Source of the DNA: KBS-96 sp963722585
Lineage (GTDB): Bacteria > Acidobacteriota > Terriglobia > Bryobacterales > Bryobacteraceae
DNA: 64,000 nt
Direction of reading: 5' to 3'
Assembly (NCBI GenBank): GCA_963722585.1
Contig: CAVRNU010000011.1
Location: 1-64,000 of the forward strand
The notes under the pieces were generated by a model. That model saw nothing but the letters and a program-made list of their open reading frames with translations, was not told the DNA's origin and ran no database searches. This document shows, piece by piece, positions 33,034 to 41,164 of the stretch (the stretch's first letter is position 1; every line of letters starts with the position of its first letter). Both the position numbers and the translations under genes were made by a program.

Positions 33034-34221
33034 GTGCCTGCCGGCGAGACTGCGCCGAAGTTTCAGCGCGTGATTCTGGTCGTTCTCGATAGCGTTGGAA
33101 TAGGGGCCATGCCTGACGCGGAGGCTTACGGCGACTTGGGCAGGGACACATTGGGAAACATCGCGCGCCAGCGGGTGTTGCGTCTGCCTAACTTTGTGAA
33201 GCTCGGATTGGCGAACATCCGGCCACTCGAAGGGCTGCATGCAGCGGAGCGTCCGTGTGGCGCTTATGGGAAGTGCACGTTGGCATCGCCGGGAAAGGAT
33301 ACGACCACGGGGCATTGGGAGATGGCAGGCATACATCTTGCAAAGCCTTTCCCGGTTTATCCGCGAGGCTTTCCCCGCGAAATCATGGAGAAGTTCGAAG
33401 CGCAAATTGGCCGCAAAACTCTGGGCAATAAGCCAGCTTCGGGCACCGAAATCATTAAAGAACTGGGCGCCGAGCACATGCGAACCGGTTGGCCTATCGT
33501 TTACACGTCCGCCGATAGCGTATTTCAGATCGCCGCTCACGAAGCCGTGATTCCGGTGGCCGACCTGTATCGCATATGCGAACCGGCGCGCCAATTGCTC
33601 CGCGGAGAGCATGAAGTGGGACGCGTGATTGCCAGGCCCTTCGAAGGCGAGCCGGGCAGCTTCCATCGCACGGCCAACCGTCACGATTACGCGATACCGC
33701 CGCCGGCCGGCATGCTGCTCGACCGCTTGGCCGAGCGAGGCGTTCCTGTCTACAGCGTGGGCAAGATTGCCGACGTCTTCCTGAATCGCGGCATCACAAC
33801 CTCCGTCAAGACGAAGGACAACCAGGACGGCATGAGAAAGACTCAGGAAGCGATGCGCGAGCAGCAGACTGGGCTTATTTTCACGAATCTCGTCGATTTC
33901 GACCAGCTCTACGGACATCGCAACAATGTCGAAGGCTATGCTTCGGCGCTAGAGGCTGTGGACGCCTGGTTGCCATCCCTCGATCTTGCCGCCAGCGATC
34001 TTCTCCTTCTTACGGCCGACCACGGTTGTGATCCAACAACCCCATCGACCGACCACTCGCGCGAATATACGCCGCTGCTCGCGTACGGCCCTTGCGTGCG
34101 GCAGGGCTTGAATCTGGGGACGCGCGAAACCCTATCGGATATCGGCCAAACAATCGCCGCGAACTTTGGAACAATCATTGCCCGCGGCACGAGCTTTCTA
34201 AAGGACATTTCGAAAGGATAG
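33034..34221 (+). CDS. deoB: Phosphopentomutase DeoB
   Basis: A 395-residue cytoplasmic enzyme that interconverts ribose-1- and ribose-5-phosphate in nucleoside salvage. It starts with GTG 33034 immediately after the preceding stop. The alkaline-phosphatase-type fold is clear: metal site VVLDSVGIGAMPDA, phosphothreonine region SPGKDTTTGHWEMAG, NKPASGTEII, and late metal motifs VDFDQLYGHRNN, LLLTADHGCDPTTPSTDHSREYTPLL. Length is normal. No deoA, deoC or deoD is adjacent. Confidence 0.97.
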   Translation: MPAGETAPKFQRVILVVLDSVGIGAMPDAEAYGDLGRDTLGNIARQRVLRLPNFVKLGLANIRPLEGLHAAERPCGAYGKCTLASPGKDTTTGHWEMAGIHLAKPFPVYPRGFPREIMEKFEAQIGRKTLGNKPASGTEIIKELGAEHMRTGWPIVYTSADSVFQIAAHEAVIPVADLYRICEPARQLLRGEHEVGRVIARPFEGEPGSFHRTANRHDYAIPPPAGMLLDRLAERGVPVYSVGKIADVFLNRGITTSVKTKDNQDGMRKTQEAMREQQTGLIFTNLVDFDQLYGHRNNVEGYASALEAVDAWLPSLDLAASDLLLLTADHGCDPTTPSTDHSREYTPLLAYGPCVRQGLNLGTRETLSDIGQTIAANFGTIIARGTSFLKDISKG

Positions 34222-34239
34222 CCAGTCGTTGAACACGAT

Positions 34240-34992
34240 ATGAGACGGCGCATTATGGCGGGAAACTGGAAGATGTACAAGACCATTCAACAGACTGCGC
34301 ACTTCTTTCAGCAATTCAATCCTTTGATACAAGGCGTGGACCGTAGCGAAATCGTCATCTTTCCCTCGTTCGTCAGCATCCCTGCGGCGGTCGACGCGAC
34401 GCGCCAGACTGGCATCGGCATCGGAGGACAGGACCTGCACTGGTGTAAGGAGGGCGCCTACACTGGCGAAGTTTCCGCAGGCATGTTGTCCGCGGCGGGC
34501 TGCGCGTGGGTGCTGGTCGGTCACAGCGAGCGCCGCTTGTATGGGTTCGAAACAGATGCGGACGTTTTGAAAAAGACGCAGGCGGCAATCGAAAACGGCT
34601 TGACGCCGATAGTGTGCGTGGGCGAGAAGCTGGAAGAGCGCAAGTCGGATAAAACGGAGCAGGTTCTGGTCGAGCAGTTTGCGGGCGGGTTGGCGGGCCT
34701 GACCGAAGAGCAGTTTTCAAGAGTAGTCATCGCCTACGAACCGGTGTGGGCTATCGGAACAGGACACACCGCTACCCCCCGAATTGCCGCTGAAGCACAT
34801 GGCTTGATTCGGGCGGAAGTCGACCGACGATTTGGACAGGATGCGGCGGAACAGGTCCGTATTTTATATGGCGGCAGCGTCAAGCCCGATAATATACAAG
34901 GCTTGATGAAGGAAGACGAATTGGATGGTGTTCTGGTGGGTGGGGCGAGCCTCGACCCGGTATCGTTCAGCGAGATTGTGCGGGCGGCATGA
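34240..34992 (+). CDS. tpiA: Triosephosphate isomerase
   Basis: A 250-residue glycolytic TIM barrel. Catalytic residues: Lys11 in AGNWKMYK, His95 in VGHSERR and Glu167 in AYEPVWAIGTG; the phosphate loop YGGSVKPDN is also present. Length is typical. It lies 18 bases after deoB and overlaps the next gene by four bases (ATGA). gap and pgk, common partners of tpiA, are not in the window. Confidence 0.97.
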   Translation: MRRRIMAGNWKMYKTIQQTAHFFQQFNPLIQGVDRSEIVIFPSFVSIPAAVDATRQTGIGIGGQDLHWCKEGAYTGEVSAGMLSAAGCAWVLVGHSERRLYGFETDADVLKKTQAAIENGLTPIVCVGEKLEERKSDKTEQVLVEQFAGGLAGLTEEQFSRVVIAYEPVWAIGTGHTATPRIAAEAHGLIRAEVDRRFGQDAAEQVRILYGGSVKPDNIQGLMKEDELDGVLVGGASLDPVSFSEIVRAA

Positions 34993-35924
34993 ATCTTTAT
35001 CCATCAACAGCGGGACGCAGAGAGTTTCTGCAAAGATTTGCTGTGGCGGCTACCGGGTTGTCCAGCAGATTGATCGGGGCGGAAACCGCTAAGCCGCGTC
35101 TGGGTGTGGTAACGAACGCGACCGGGCCAGGCGGTCCGGAGCAGGCTATCGCGAGAGTGCATGCCCTCGGATTTCGAACTTGCCAGGTGGGTGTCGGCAT
35201 GTCTCCGCCCGATATTGTCGAGCCGCTCCGCCACGCGCTCGAAGAATATCAGATAGACGCAACCGCTGTGATGACGCTCGGGGGAGGGAAGATGGTCTGG
35301 GATTTTTATCACGGTCCACTGACCATTGGCATCGTGCCGCCCGCAACCCGCGAGGCGCGCATCGATGCATTGAAACGCGCGTCCGATCTGGCGAAAAAGC
35401 TCAATATCGAAGCGGTTCATACGCACTGCGGATTTATTCCGGAGAACCCGAACGATGCGTTGTACAACGAAGCCGTAGTGGCCATTCGCGACGTGGCCAG
35501 CCACTGTAAGACCAATGGCCAAACGTTCATGATGGAGACCGGCCAGGAGACGCCCATTACGTTGTTGCGCGCGATTCAGGATGCCGGTCTTCCCAATATC
35601 AAGGTCAACCTCGACACTGCCAACCTGATTCTCTATGGGAAGGGCGAGCCGGTGGCAGCACTCGAGGTGATCGGCCCGTACGTGCATGGGTTGCATGCCA
35701 AGGACGGACTGTACCCCACAAATCCCAGGAAGCTAGGCGAGGAAGTTGCCATAGGCAAGGGCCGCGTGAATTTTTCGGCCGTAATGCAAAGCTTGAAACA
35801 GCTCAACTACAGCGGGCCGATTACAATTGAGCGTGAGATCTCAGGACCGAAGCAGGAAGCCGACATACGCGCCTCGAAAAGCTTTCTTGAGAACCTGATC
35901 GACCGCGCCTACGGCACCACTTAG
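34989..35924 (+). CDS. Tat-exported sugar phosphate isomerase/epimerase-like TIM barrel
   Basis: A 311-residue xylose-isomerase-like TIM barrel (AP-endonuclease-2 fold). GRREFLQRFAVAA at 9-21 is a near-consensus Tat signal (RRxFL), so the protein likely folds in the cytoplasm and is exported. Metal-site motifs include VHTHCGFIPEN, MMETGQETP, VNLDTANL, GLHAKDG and TIEREI. Its gene starts inside the tpiA stop codon, so translation is coupled to a cytosolic enzyme even though the product is probably periplasmic. Relatives of this type take part in 3-keto-sugar chemistry; the substrate here is not known. Confidence 0.88.
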   Translation: MNLYPSTAGRREFLQRFAVAATGLSSRLIGAETAKPRLGVVTNATGPGGPEQAIARVHALGFRTCQVGVGMSPPDIVEPLRHALEEYQIDATAVMTLGGGKMVWDFYHGPLTIGIVPPATREARIDALKRASDLAKKLNIEAVHTHCGFIPENPNDALYNEAVVAIRDVASHCKTNGQTFMMETGQETPITLLRAIQDAGLPNIKVNLDTANLILYGKGEPVAALEVIGPYVHGLHAKDGLYPTNPRKLGEEVAIGKGRVNFSAVMQSLKQLNYSGPITIEREISGPKQEADIRASKSFLENLIDRAYGTT

Positions 35925-35986
35925 CGCGGCTAATGCCAAGCGATCGCCGTTCCGCTAACTGACCGATTGCAGGATAGAATCTCACC

Positions 35987-36481
35987 ATGCCAAAAATCGA
36001 CCTGGACCGGTTGTGGGAAGAACATACAAACCACGAATTCAAGACGCGCGACACCGAATCTACGCTGGCCACCATGGTCGAAGAGGCATACGTCAATCAC
36101 GTCCCGGTGATGACGGGCGGGGTGGGGAAAAACGCGTTACGCACTTTTTATTCAGAGCGGTTCATTCCCTGCATGCCGCCCGATACTACGCTTAGGCCCA
36201 TCTCCCGAACGGTCGGCGAGAATCAGCTTGTCGATGAGATGATCTTCTCTTTCACACATACCCTAGAGATGCCTTGGATGTTGCCTGGCGTTGCTCCAAC
36301 CAACCGCCATGTTGAAATACCGTTGGTTGCCATTGTGCATTTTCGTGAAGGCAAACTGGCGCATGAACACATCTATTGGGACCAGGCTTCCGTGCTCAAA
36401 CAAATTGGACTTCTCACAAACGAAGCACTCCCTGTATTTGGAGCAGAAACCGCCCGAAAAGTTGCTGATCCAAAACTGTAG
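35987..36481 (+). CDS. SnoaL-like/NTF2-fold protein
   Basis: A 164-residue cytoplasmic protein of the NTF2-like (SnoaL) cone fold. The helix-turn DTESTLATMVEEAYVNHVP, then GKNALRTFYSERFIP and the strand pairs LVDEMIFSFTHTLEMPWMLPG and PLVAIVHFREGKLAHEHIYWDQASV, are typical of SnoaL domains found as stand-alone proteins or as tails of dienelactone hydrolases. Catalysis in this fold varies widely, so no reaction is assigned. It stands alone between the epimerase and the convergent acyl-CoA synthetase. Confidence 0.7.
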   Translation: MPKIDLDRLWEEHTNHEFKTRDTESTLATMVEEAYVNHVPVMTGGVGKNALRTFYSERFIPCMPPDTTLRPISRTVGENQLVDEMIFSFTHTLEMPWMLPGVAPTNRHVEIPLVAIVHFREGKLAHEHIYWDQASVLKQIGLLTNEALPVFGAETARKVADPKL

Positions 36482-36544
36482 AAGAGGAAACAAGAGATGA
36501 ACAGCCAGCCCGGTAAATGACTATGTAAAAGCTGATGGCTTCAG

Positions 36545-38362
36545 TCAGCCCGCGCCAGCGGTGTTACTCAGCTCCTCTTTACCCGGATAGAGTTCCGATA
36601 TGAGCGCGCGCTCGTTCTCGAGTACCCTGGCACGGCGGATTTTCATCGTGGGAGTGAGTTCTCCAGCTTCGATTGTGAAATCGCGTGGCAGTATGCGGAA
36701 TCGTCGAATTCGCTCGAACTCAGCAAGCTGTTTGTTCACGCGGTTAACCGCCGATTGAACTGCCTGCGCGACCGGAGGTGCTTCGACTAACTCGTTATGC
36801 GGTTTGTTCTTGTATTCCTCCATGCCTTTTATGGTTGAGAGGTGAGCCGCGTTCACCGTGATGAGCGCGGTCACATACGGTTGCTTGTCGCCAATCAACA
36901 GGACCTGATTAACGACCGGTTCCAGCTTGAACAGGCTCTCAATCCGCGCCGGATAGATCTTCTTTCCGTTTGAGGAAACGATCAATTCTTTCTTTCGGCC
37001 GGTAATGAAGTAGTATCCTTCGTCGTCCACTTCGGCAATATCTCCGGTCGCCATCCATCCGTCCGCGGTAAACACTGACTTTGTGGCTATTTCATCTTTG
37101 TAATAGCCCAGGAACATTCCAGGGCTCTTTATCAGCAGCTCGCCATCTTCGGCAATACGCGCCTGTGCGCCGGGAAGCAGTTTGCCGATGCTGCCGGGCT
37201 TGGGCCGGTCCAATGGATTGAAGCACAGCACGCCAGTCTCGGTCAGGCCATAGCCCTCAATAATCGGCATGCCAATCGCCGAAAAGAACTCACTCAAATC
37301 TTTGCCAAGCGGAGCTGCGCCGCTGGCCGCGATCCTGATTCGTCCCCCAAGCCGCTCTCGGACTTTCGAGAACGCAACTCTGTCCGCCACCTTTAACGCT
37401 CGCGACATCCACGCCGGGATCGGACGGCCCTCCAGCCGCCGCTTGTGCACTTCCATGCCGAGTCCCAGAGCGCCGTAAAACAGTTTGCGCGAAACGCCCG
37501 GTTTTTTTCTGAGTTCGTTCAGAATACTCGCGTACATCCGTTCCCATACACGAGGCGGAGCCAGTAGGAAGGTGGGACGAATCCGTTTCAGCTCGCCAGG
37601 GAGCTTCGATAGACTCTCGGAGAACCACACCGGAGTTCCCATCCTCATCGGCAATAGCTCGAGAACGATTCGCTGCGCAATGTGCGCGGAGGGCAGGAAA
37701 ACAATTGTCGAATCCTCGGGTCCAATGGGCAGCACGTTTGGACCCTGATCGATATTCGAGAGCACGGCGGAATGCGACGTCAGGCTCATCTTCGGAGCAC
37801 CCGTCGCTCCGGAGGTGAGATACAGAATAGCCGGGTCGTCCGGATGGACTTCGCCATGGATCCTGTCGAATACCGAGGGATCGCGGCCGAACAACTCCCG
37901 GCCCATCTCGCGCACAGTATCGAATGAGAGAGCTGCGTCCGCCTCGCCGCTCAGCAAAAGAATGTGTTTCGGCCGCCGGCCATCGTACGCCGCCAAAAGA
38001 GACTCGAGGGTTTTCCGGTCCTCGACGAATAGAAACTGCGGATCGATGTTTTGAATACTCTTTACCTGCTCGAATACCGGGTAGCTGGTGTAAAGAGCAG
38101 CGGAAACACCGCCCACGCCCATAATGGCAATGTCGGCAAGATAGAATTCGGCGCGGGTCTCTGAAAGAATACATACGACATCGCCCTTGCGCAATCCGAG
38201 GGAGAGCAATCCCACCGCGATTTCACGCGAGATCTGAAGCCAATCCGTCCAAGTAAACGCGCGGTAACCCGAAGCGTCTTTCACCGCCGTTGGCTGGTGC
38301 AGGGCAATCGCGTTACCTTGACGCCGAGCGGTCTCTTCGAGAACCGTGAAAACGGTGCGCAC
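36545..38362 (-). CDS. Long-chain acyl-CoA synthetase (AMP-forming)
   Basis: A 605-residue adenylate-forming ligase that activates fatty acids with ATP and CoA. GTG 38362 is chosen because homology begins there (RTVFTVLEETARRQGNAIAL); the frame is open up to 38473 but would overlap the divergent cupin gene. The P-loop YLTSGATGAPKMS is near 180, EGYGLTETGVLCFNP forms the A5 motif near 385, DGWMATGDIAEVDDEGYYFITGRKKELI contains motifs A7-A8, and the C-terminal lysine region GELTPTMKIRRARV is present. Such FadD/FAA-like synthetases with a long linker are common in Acidobacteria. No beta-oxidation genes are adjacent. Confidence 0.92.
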   Translation of the reverse strand: MRTVFTVLEETARRQGNAIALHQPTAVKDASGYRAFTWTDWLQISREIAVGLLSLGLRKGDVVCILSETRAEFYLADIAIMGVGGVSAALYTSYPVFEQVKSIQNIDPQFLFVEDRKTLESLLAAYDGRRPKHILLLSGEADAALSFDTVREMGRELFGRDPSVFDRIHGEVHPDDPAILYLTSGATGAPKMSLTSHSAVLSNIDQGPNVLPIGPEDSTIVFLPSAHIAQRIVLELLPMRMGTPVWFSESLSKLPGELKRIRPTFLLAPPRVWERMYASILNELRKKPGVSRKLFYGALGLGMEVHKRRLEGRPIPAWMSRALKVADRVAFSKVRERLGGRIRIAASGAAPLGKDLSEFFSAIGMPIIEGYGLTETGVLCFNPLDRPKPGSIGKLLPGAQARIAEDGELLIKSPGMFLGYYKDEIATKSVFTADGWMATGDIAEVDDEGYYFITGRKKELIVSSNGKKIYPARIESLFKLEPVVNQVLLIGDKQPYVTALITVNAAHLSTIKGMEEYKNKPHNELVEAPPVAQAVQSAVNRVNKQLAEFERIRRFRILPRDFTIEAGELTPTMKIRRARVLENERALISELYPGKEELSNTAGAG

Positions 38363-38426
38363 AGAGACAGCATAGCGGAAGAGCGGGCGGGCCGTCTTAC
38401 GCTGGGAGTAGATCAGGAGAAACAGG

Positions 38427-38807
38427 ATGGCTTCAGATCCCGCCCAATTTCCATACGAGACACGCCTCAACATTCTGCATCAGCCCTTGGAATTGATCGA
38501 CGAAAAAGCTCTGGCCGAGGCGTGCGAGTTTCAGTGGTACAACCAGACACTCTGCAAAGTGAACGAATCCGTGGTCCGGCTCGGCATCATTACCGGCGAT
38601 TACCACTGGCACAAGCACGAACAGGACGACGAATTCTTTTATGTGGTCGAGGGTCAACTGGTCATCGAGCTCAAAGATCGTGTCGTGGAGCTTTCACCGA
38701 GGCAAGCCTTTGTTGTTCCGAAGGGGATGATGCATCGCACTCGGGCGAAGCAACGAACCGTTATCTTGATGGTGGAAAACGCCGGAGTCATACCCACCGG
38801 TAATTGA
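38427..38807 (+). CDS. Cupin-domain protein
   Basis: A 126-residue single-domain cupin. AGGAG lies six to ten bases before ATG 38427. Cupin motif 1 reads GDYHWHKHEQDDEFFYVVEG, giving the His-His-Glu metal ligands, and motif 2 region is PRQAFVVPKGMMHRTRA with the last His. Small cupins bind a metal and act as isomerases, dioxygenases or sensors; the reaction here is unknown. It is divergent from the acyl-CoA synthetase gene, 64 bases apart. Confidence 0.85.
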   Translation: MASDPAQFPYETRLNILHQPLELIDEKALAEACEFQWYNQTLCKVNESVVRLGIITGDYHWHKHEQDDEFFYVVEGQLVIELKDRVVELSPRQAFVVPKGMMHRTRAKQRTVILMVENAGVIPTGN

Positions 38808-38895
38808 TTTCCCGCCCGCCGGATCCATTGAATCCCGGAATTAGCGTATCTTAAAAGGAACCAGTTTTAACATACGCGGAACAAGGAGCCGGGCC

Positions 38896-40122
38896 ATGCA
38901 AACAGTCGTCGAAACCAGATCCGCCGCCGCGCAATCGGCGCCTATCGTTCCGCCTTTGCGGCGAAACGTAGCAATTGACACCTACCGCGGCATCGTCATG
39001 CTGCTGATGATGGCCGAGGTGCTCGAATTCGCGCGCGTGGCCGTTGGATATCCGGGCAATTTCTTTTGGCGCATTCTCGCCTTCAATCAAACGCATACCG
39101 AGTGGTCGGGCTGCTCGCTGCACGACATGATTCAGCCCTCATTCTCTTTTCTGGTCGGAGTCGCGCTGCCCTATTCCATCGCCAGTCGGCTCGCGAAAGG
39201 GGCCACCTTCAACAAATTATTCGGACATGCATTGTGGCGCTCGCTGCTGCTAGTTGCGCTCGGAATCTTCCTCCGCTCGATGCACAGCACCCAGACGAAT
39301 TTTACGTTCGAAGATACGCTCACTCAAATCGGTCTCGGCTACCCGTTTCTGTTTCTGCTCGGCTTCCGGCCACAGCGCTGGCAATGGACGGCCTGCGGCC
39401 TCATTTTGTTTGGGTACTGGCTGGCTTGGGCTTTGTATCCGGTTCCTGGCGCCGGCTTCAATTATCAAGCGGTCGGTGCGCCGGGTCCCGGCTGGCCGCA
39501 TAATTTCGTGGGTTTCGCCGCGCATTGGAACAAGAACACGGGTTTCGGCGCGGCTTTCGACCGCTGGTTTCTGAATCTCCTTCCGAGACCGACGGCATTC
39601 ATCGCGAACGAGGGCGGGTACCTCACTCTGAGTTTCATCCCGACACTCGGCACCATGATCCTGGGTCTTATCGCAGGCGAATGGCTTAGAACCGAGGCGC
39701 CGCGTATACCCCTGAAACGTCTGTTGCTGACTGGCATCGGCTGCGCCGCAGCCGGAGTCGTGCTGCATTACACCGGAATCTGCCCAATCGTGAAGCGCAT
39801 CTGGACTCCCAGTTGGACTCTGTTTAGCGGGGGCTTGTGCTTCGTGACACTCGCCGCATTGAGCTGGTTGATCGACGTAAAAGGCTTTCGCAAATGGACC
39901 TTCCCGCTGGTCGTCATTGGAATGAATTCGATCGCGGCTTATCTCATTGCGCACCTGTTCGGAGACTTCATCGTAAGCTCGTTCCGCATTAACCTGAGCC
40001 CGCAATTTTTCGCTTTCTTCGGGAACCGGCTGGAACCGCTGATGCAGGGCATCGCCGTCCTGTTTTCGTACTGGCTGATTCTGCTCTGGATGTACCGGCG
40101 GAAACTGTTCCTGAAAATCTGA
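38896..40122 (+). CDS. NagX/DUF5009-like membrane acyltransferase
   Basis: A 408-residue inner-membrane protein with about ten hydrophobic helices. AAGGAG precedes ATG 38896. After ~30 polar residues comes the family entry motif AIDTYRGIVMLLMM, followed by TEWSGCSLHDMIQPSFSFLVGVALP, the signature of the heparan-alpha-glucosaminide N-acetyltransferase-like family, whose His carries an acyl group across the membrane. Later helices include LVVIGMNSIAAYLIAHLF and a basic C-terminus. Such proteins acetylate amino sugars or related acceptors at the outer face. It is transcribed alone. Confidence 0.85.
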   Translation: MQTVVETRSAAAQSAPIVPPLRRNVAIDTYRGIVMLLMMAEVLEFARVAVGYPGNFFWRILAFNQTHTEWSGCSLHDMIQPSFSFLVGVALPYSIASRLAKGATFNKLFGHALWRSLLLVALGIFLRSMHSTQTNFTFEDTLTQIGLGYPFLFLLGFRPQRWQWTACGLILFGYWLAWALYPVPGAGFNYQAVGAPGPGWPHNFVGFAAHWNKNTGFGAAFDRWFLNLLPRPTAFIANEGGYLTLSFIPTLGTMILGLIAGEWLRTEAPRIPLKRLLLTGIGCAAAGVVLHYTGICPIVKRIWTPSWTLFSGGLCFVTLAALSWLIDVKGFRKWTFPLVVIGMNSIAAYLIAHLFGDFIVSSFRINLSPQFFAFFGNRLEPLMQGIAVLFSYWLILLWMYRRKLFLKI

Positions 40123-40135
40123 CATGTCTTCTCTT

Positions 40136-40210
40136 GAACCGCGCACAACGCCACCAACGGCTGTGCGCTTATTTGAATCGCGCACAACGCCACCAACCGG
40201 CTGTGCGCTC
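40136..40210. repeat. Two tandem copies of a ~36-bp hairpin-forming repeat
   Basis: Copies at about 40136-40170 and 40175-40210 share almost every base (GAACCGCGCACAACGCCACC start versus GAATCGCGCACAACGCCACC). Each contains GCGCACA and TGTGCGC that can pair into a seven-base stem (40141-40147 with 40162-40168, and 40180-40186 with 40202-40208). It sits between two same-strand genes. It may be a terminator-like or REP-like element; no U-run follows. Confidence 0.55.
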
Positions 40211-40254
40211 ATGAGCCGTTCCCCTATGGACAATCCAATGGAAAAGTAGTACAC

Positions 40255-40275
40255 TCCTTTGGTAAGTCCAAAGGA
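40255..40275 (+). promoter_or_regulatory. Perfect inverted repeat covering the ribosome-binding site
   Basis: TCCTTTGG (40255-40262) and CCAAAGGA (40268-40275) form a perfect eight-base stem with loop TAAGT. The right arm contains the Shine-Dalgarno AAAGGA of the ATG at 40277, just one base beyond the stem. In RNA it would hide the ribosome-binding site; as DNA it would be an operator for a PadR-type or similar repressor, a regulator class often linked to ADOP permeases. Confidence 0.6.
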
Positions 40276-40276
40276 C

Positions 40277-41164
40277 ATGCGGCCGTTCTTTTCTTTTGTT
40301 TCCCGCCTGCGGGGACTATTTGCCCTTCGCTCCGGCCAGGAATTCGAGCAGGAGCTTGACGAGCACTTAAAACTTCTGGCGGCAAGGTTCGAAGGGCAGG
40401 GAATGCCGCCTGAGGATGCCCGCTACGCCGCGCGGCGCCAGTTTGGGAATCTCGCGCAACTGAAGGAACGGCATCGGGAAGCTCGCGGCATCCCTTTCGT
40501 CGAAATCGTTCTGCGCGATCTCGGCTCAGGTCTTCGCCAACTCCGCTGCCGGCCCGGATTTTCTCTGATTGCGATTACGGTTCTTGCCCTCGGTATTGGC
40601 GCCAATACCGCAATTTTCAGCGTCGTGAACGGTGTCTTGTTGCATCCATTGCCGTTCGCGCATCCCGAGAGACTCGTCGCGCTCTTCGAGAGCGACGTGG
40701 TCGATAACAATCCGTACATCACTGTTGCCCCGGCTAATTTCTTGGACTGGCAGAAACAGTCAACGACGTTGGAACACATTGCGGCGACATCGTTGACCTC
40801 ATTCAATCTATCGGGCGGCTCAAAAGAATCGGGCGCAGAACATGGTCGATGGCTGCGGGATTTCGTCGAACTTTTTCGAAACGCTCGGAGTCGTTCCAGT
40901 TTTAGGCCGAACATTTTCTCCAGTGGAAGACTCAACGGGCGGCTCACCAGTCGTCATCATCAGCTACGGCCTGTGGCAGCGCAGGTTCGGCGGGTCTGCC
41001 GATGTGCTGTCGAAGCGTATCCGGCTGGATGGAAAAATGTTTTCGGTGGTGGGCGTGATGCCGCGAGACTTTCCGATATCCTACGCGATCCAATCAGGTC
41101 TGGATTCCGCTCAAACAGCGCCTGCCGCCCACCGTTCTGGAAGCACACGACAATCATGTATTGA
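40277..41164 (+). CDS. ADOP-type permease, N-terminal fragment (frameshifted)
   Basis: The first part of an acidobacterial duplicated orphan permease (MacB-like FtsX/ABC permease, ~800-900 residues when intact). From ATG 40277 it shows the family's soluble head (SGQEFEQELDEHLKLLAARF, DARYAARRQFGNLAQLKERHRE), then the first membrane helix (GFSLIAITVLALGIGANTAIFSVVNGVLLHPLPF) and the start of the periplasmic MacB-type domain. Homology leaves this frame at ~40841 and continues in the +1 frame (SSNFFETLGVVPVLGRTF, SPVVIISYGLWQRRF, FSVVGVMPRDF) to ~41096, where a second shift leads into the frame of the next entry as VWIPLKQRLPPTV. The residues of this frame beyond ~40841 are not meaningful. The gene is a pseudogene or carries sequencing indels. 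Confidence 0.75.
   Translation: MRPFFSFVSRLRGLFALRSGQEFEQELDEHLKLLAARFEGQGMPPEDARYAARRQFGNLAQLKERHREARGIPFVEIVLRDLGSGLRQLRCRPGFSLIAITVLALGIGANTAIFSVVNGVLLHPLPFAHPERLVALFESDVVDNNPYITVAPANFLDWQKQSTTLEHIAATSLTSFNLSGGSKESGAEHGRWLRDFVELFRNARSRSSFRPNIFSSGRLNGRLTSRHHQLRPVAAQVRRVCRCAVEAYPAGWKNVFGGGRDAARLSDILRDPIRSGFRSNSACRPPFWKHTTIMY

Noticed and set aside
32704..33918. 404-codon open frame on the minus strand
   Set aside because: It is antisense to deoB and the upstream secreted gene; the deoB metal motifs prove the plus strand is coding.
39250..40278. 342-codon open frame on the minus strand
   Set aside because: It lies wholly opposite the NagX-like membrane acyltransferase, whose signatures and ribosome-binding site are clear; the translation is charge-rich and shows no domain.
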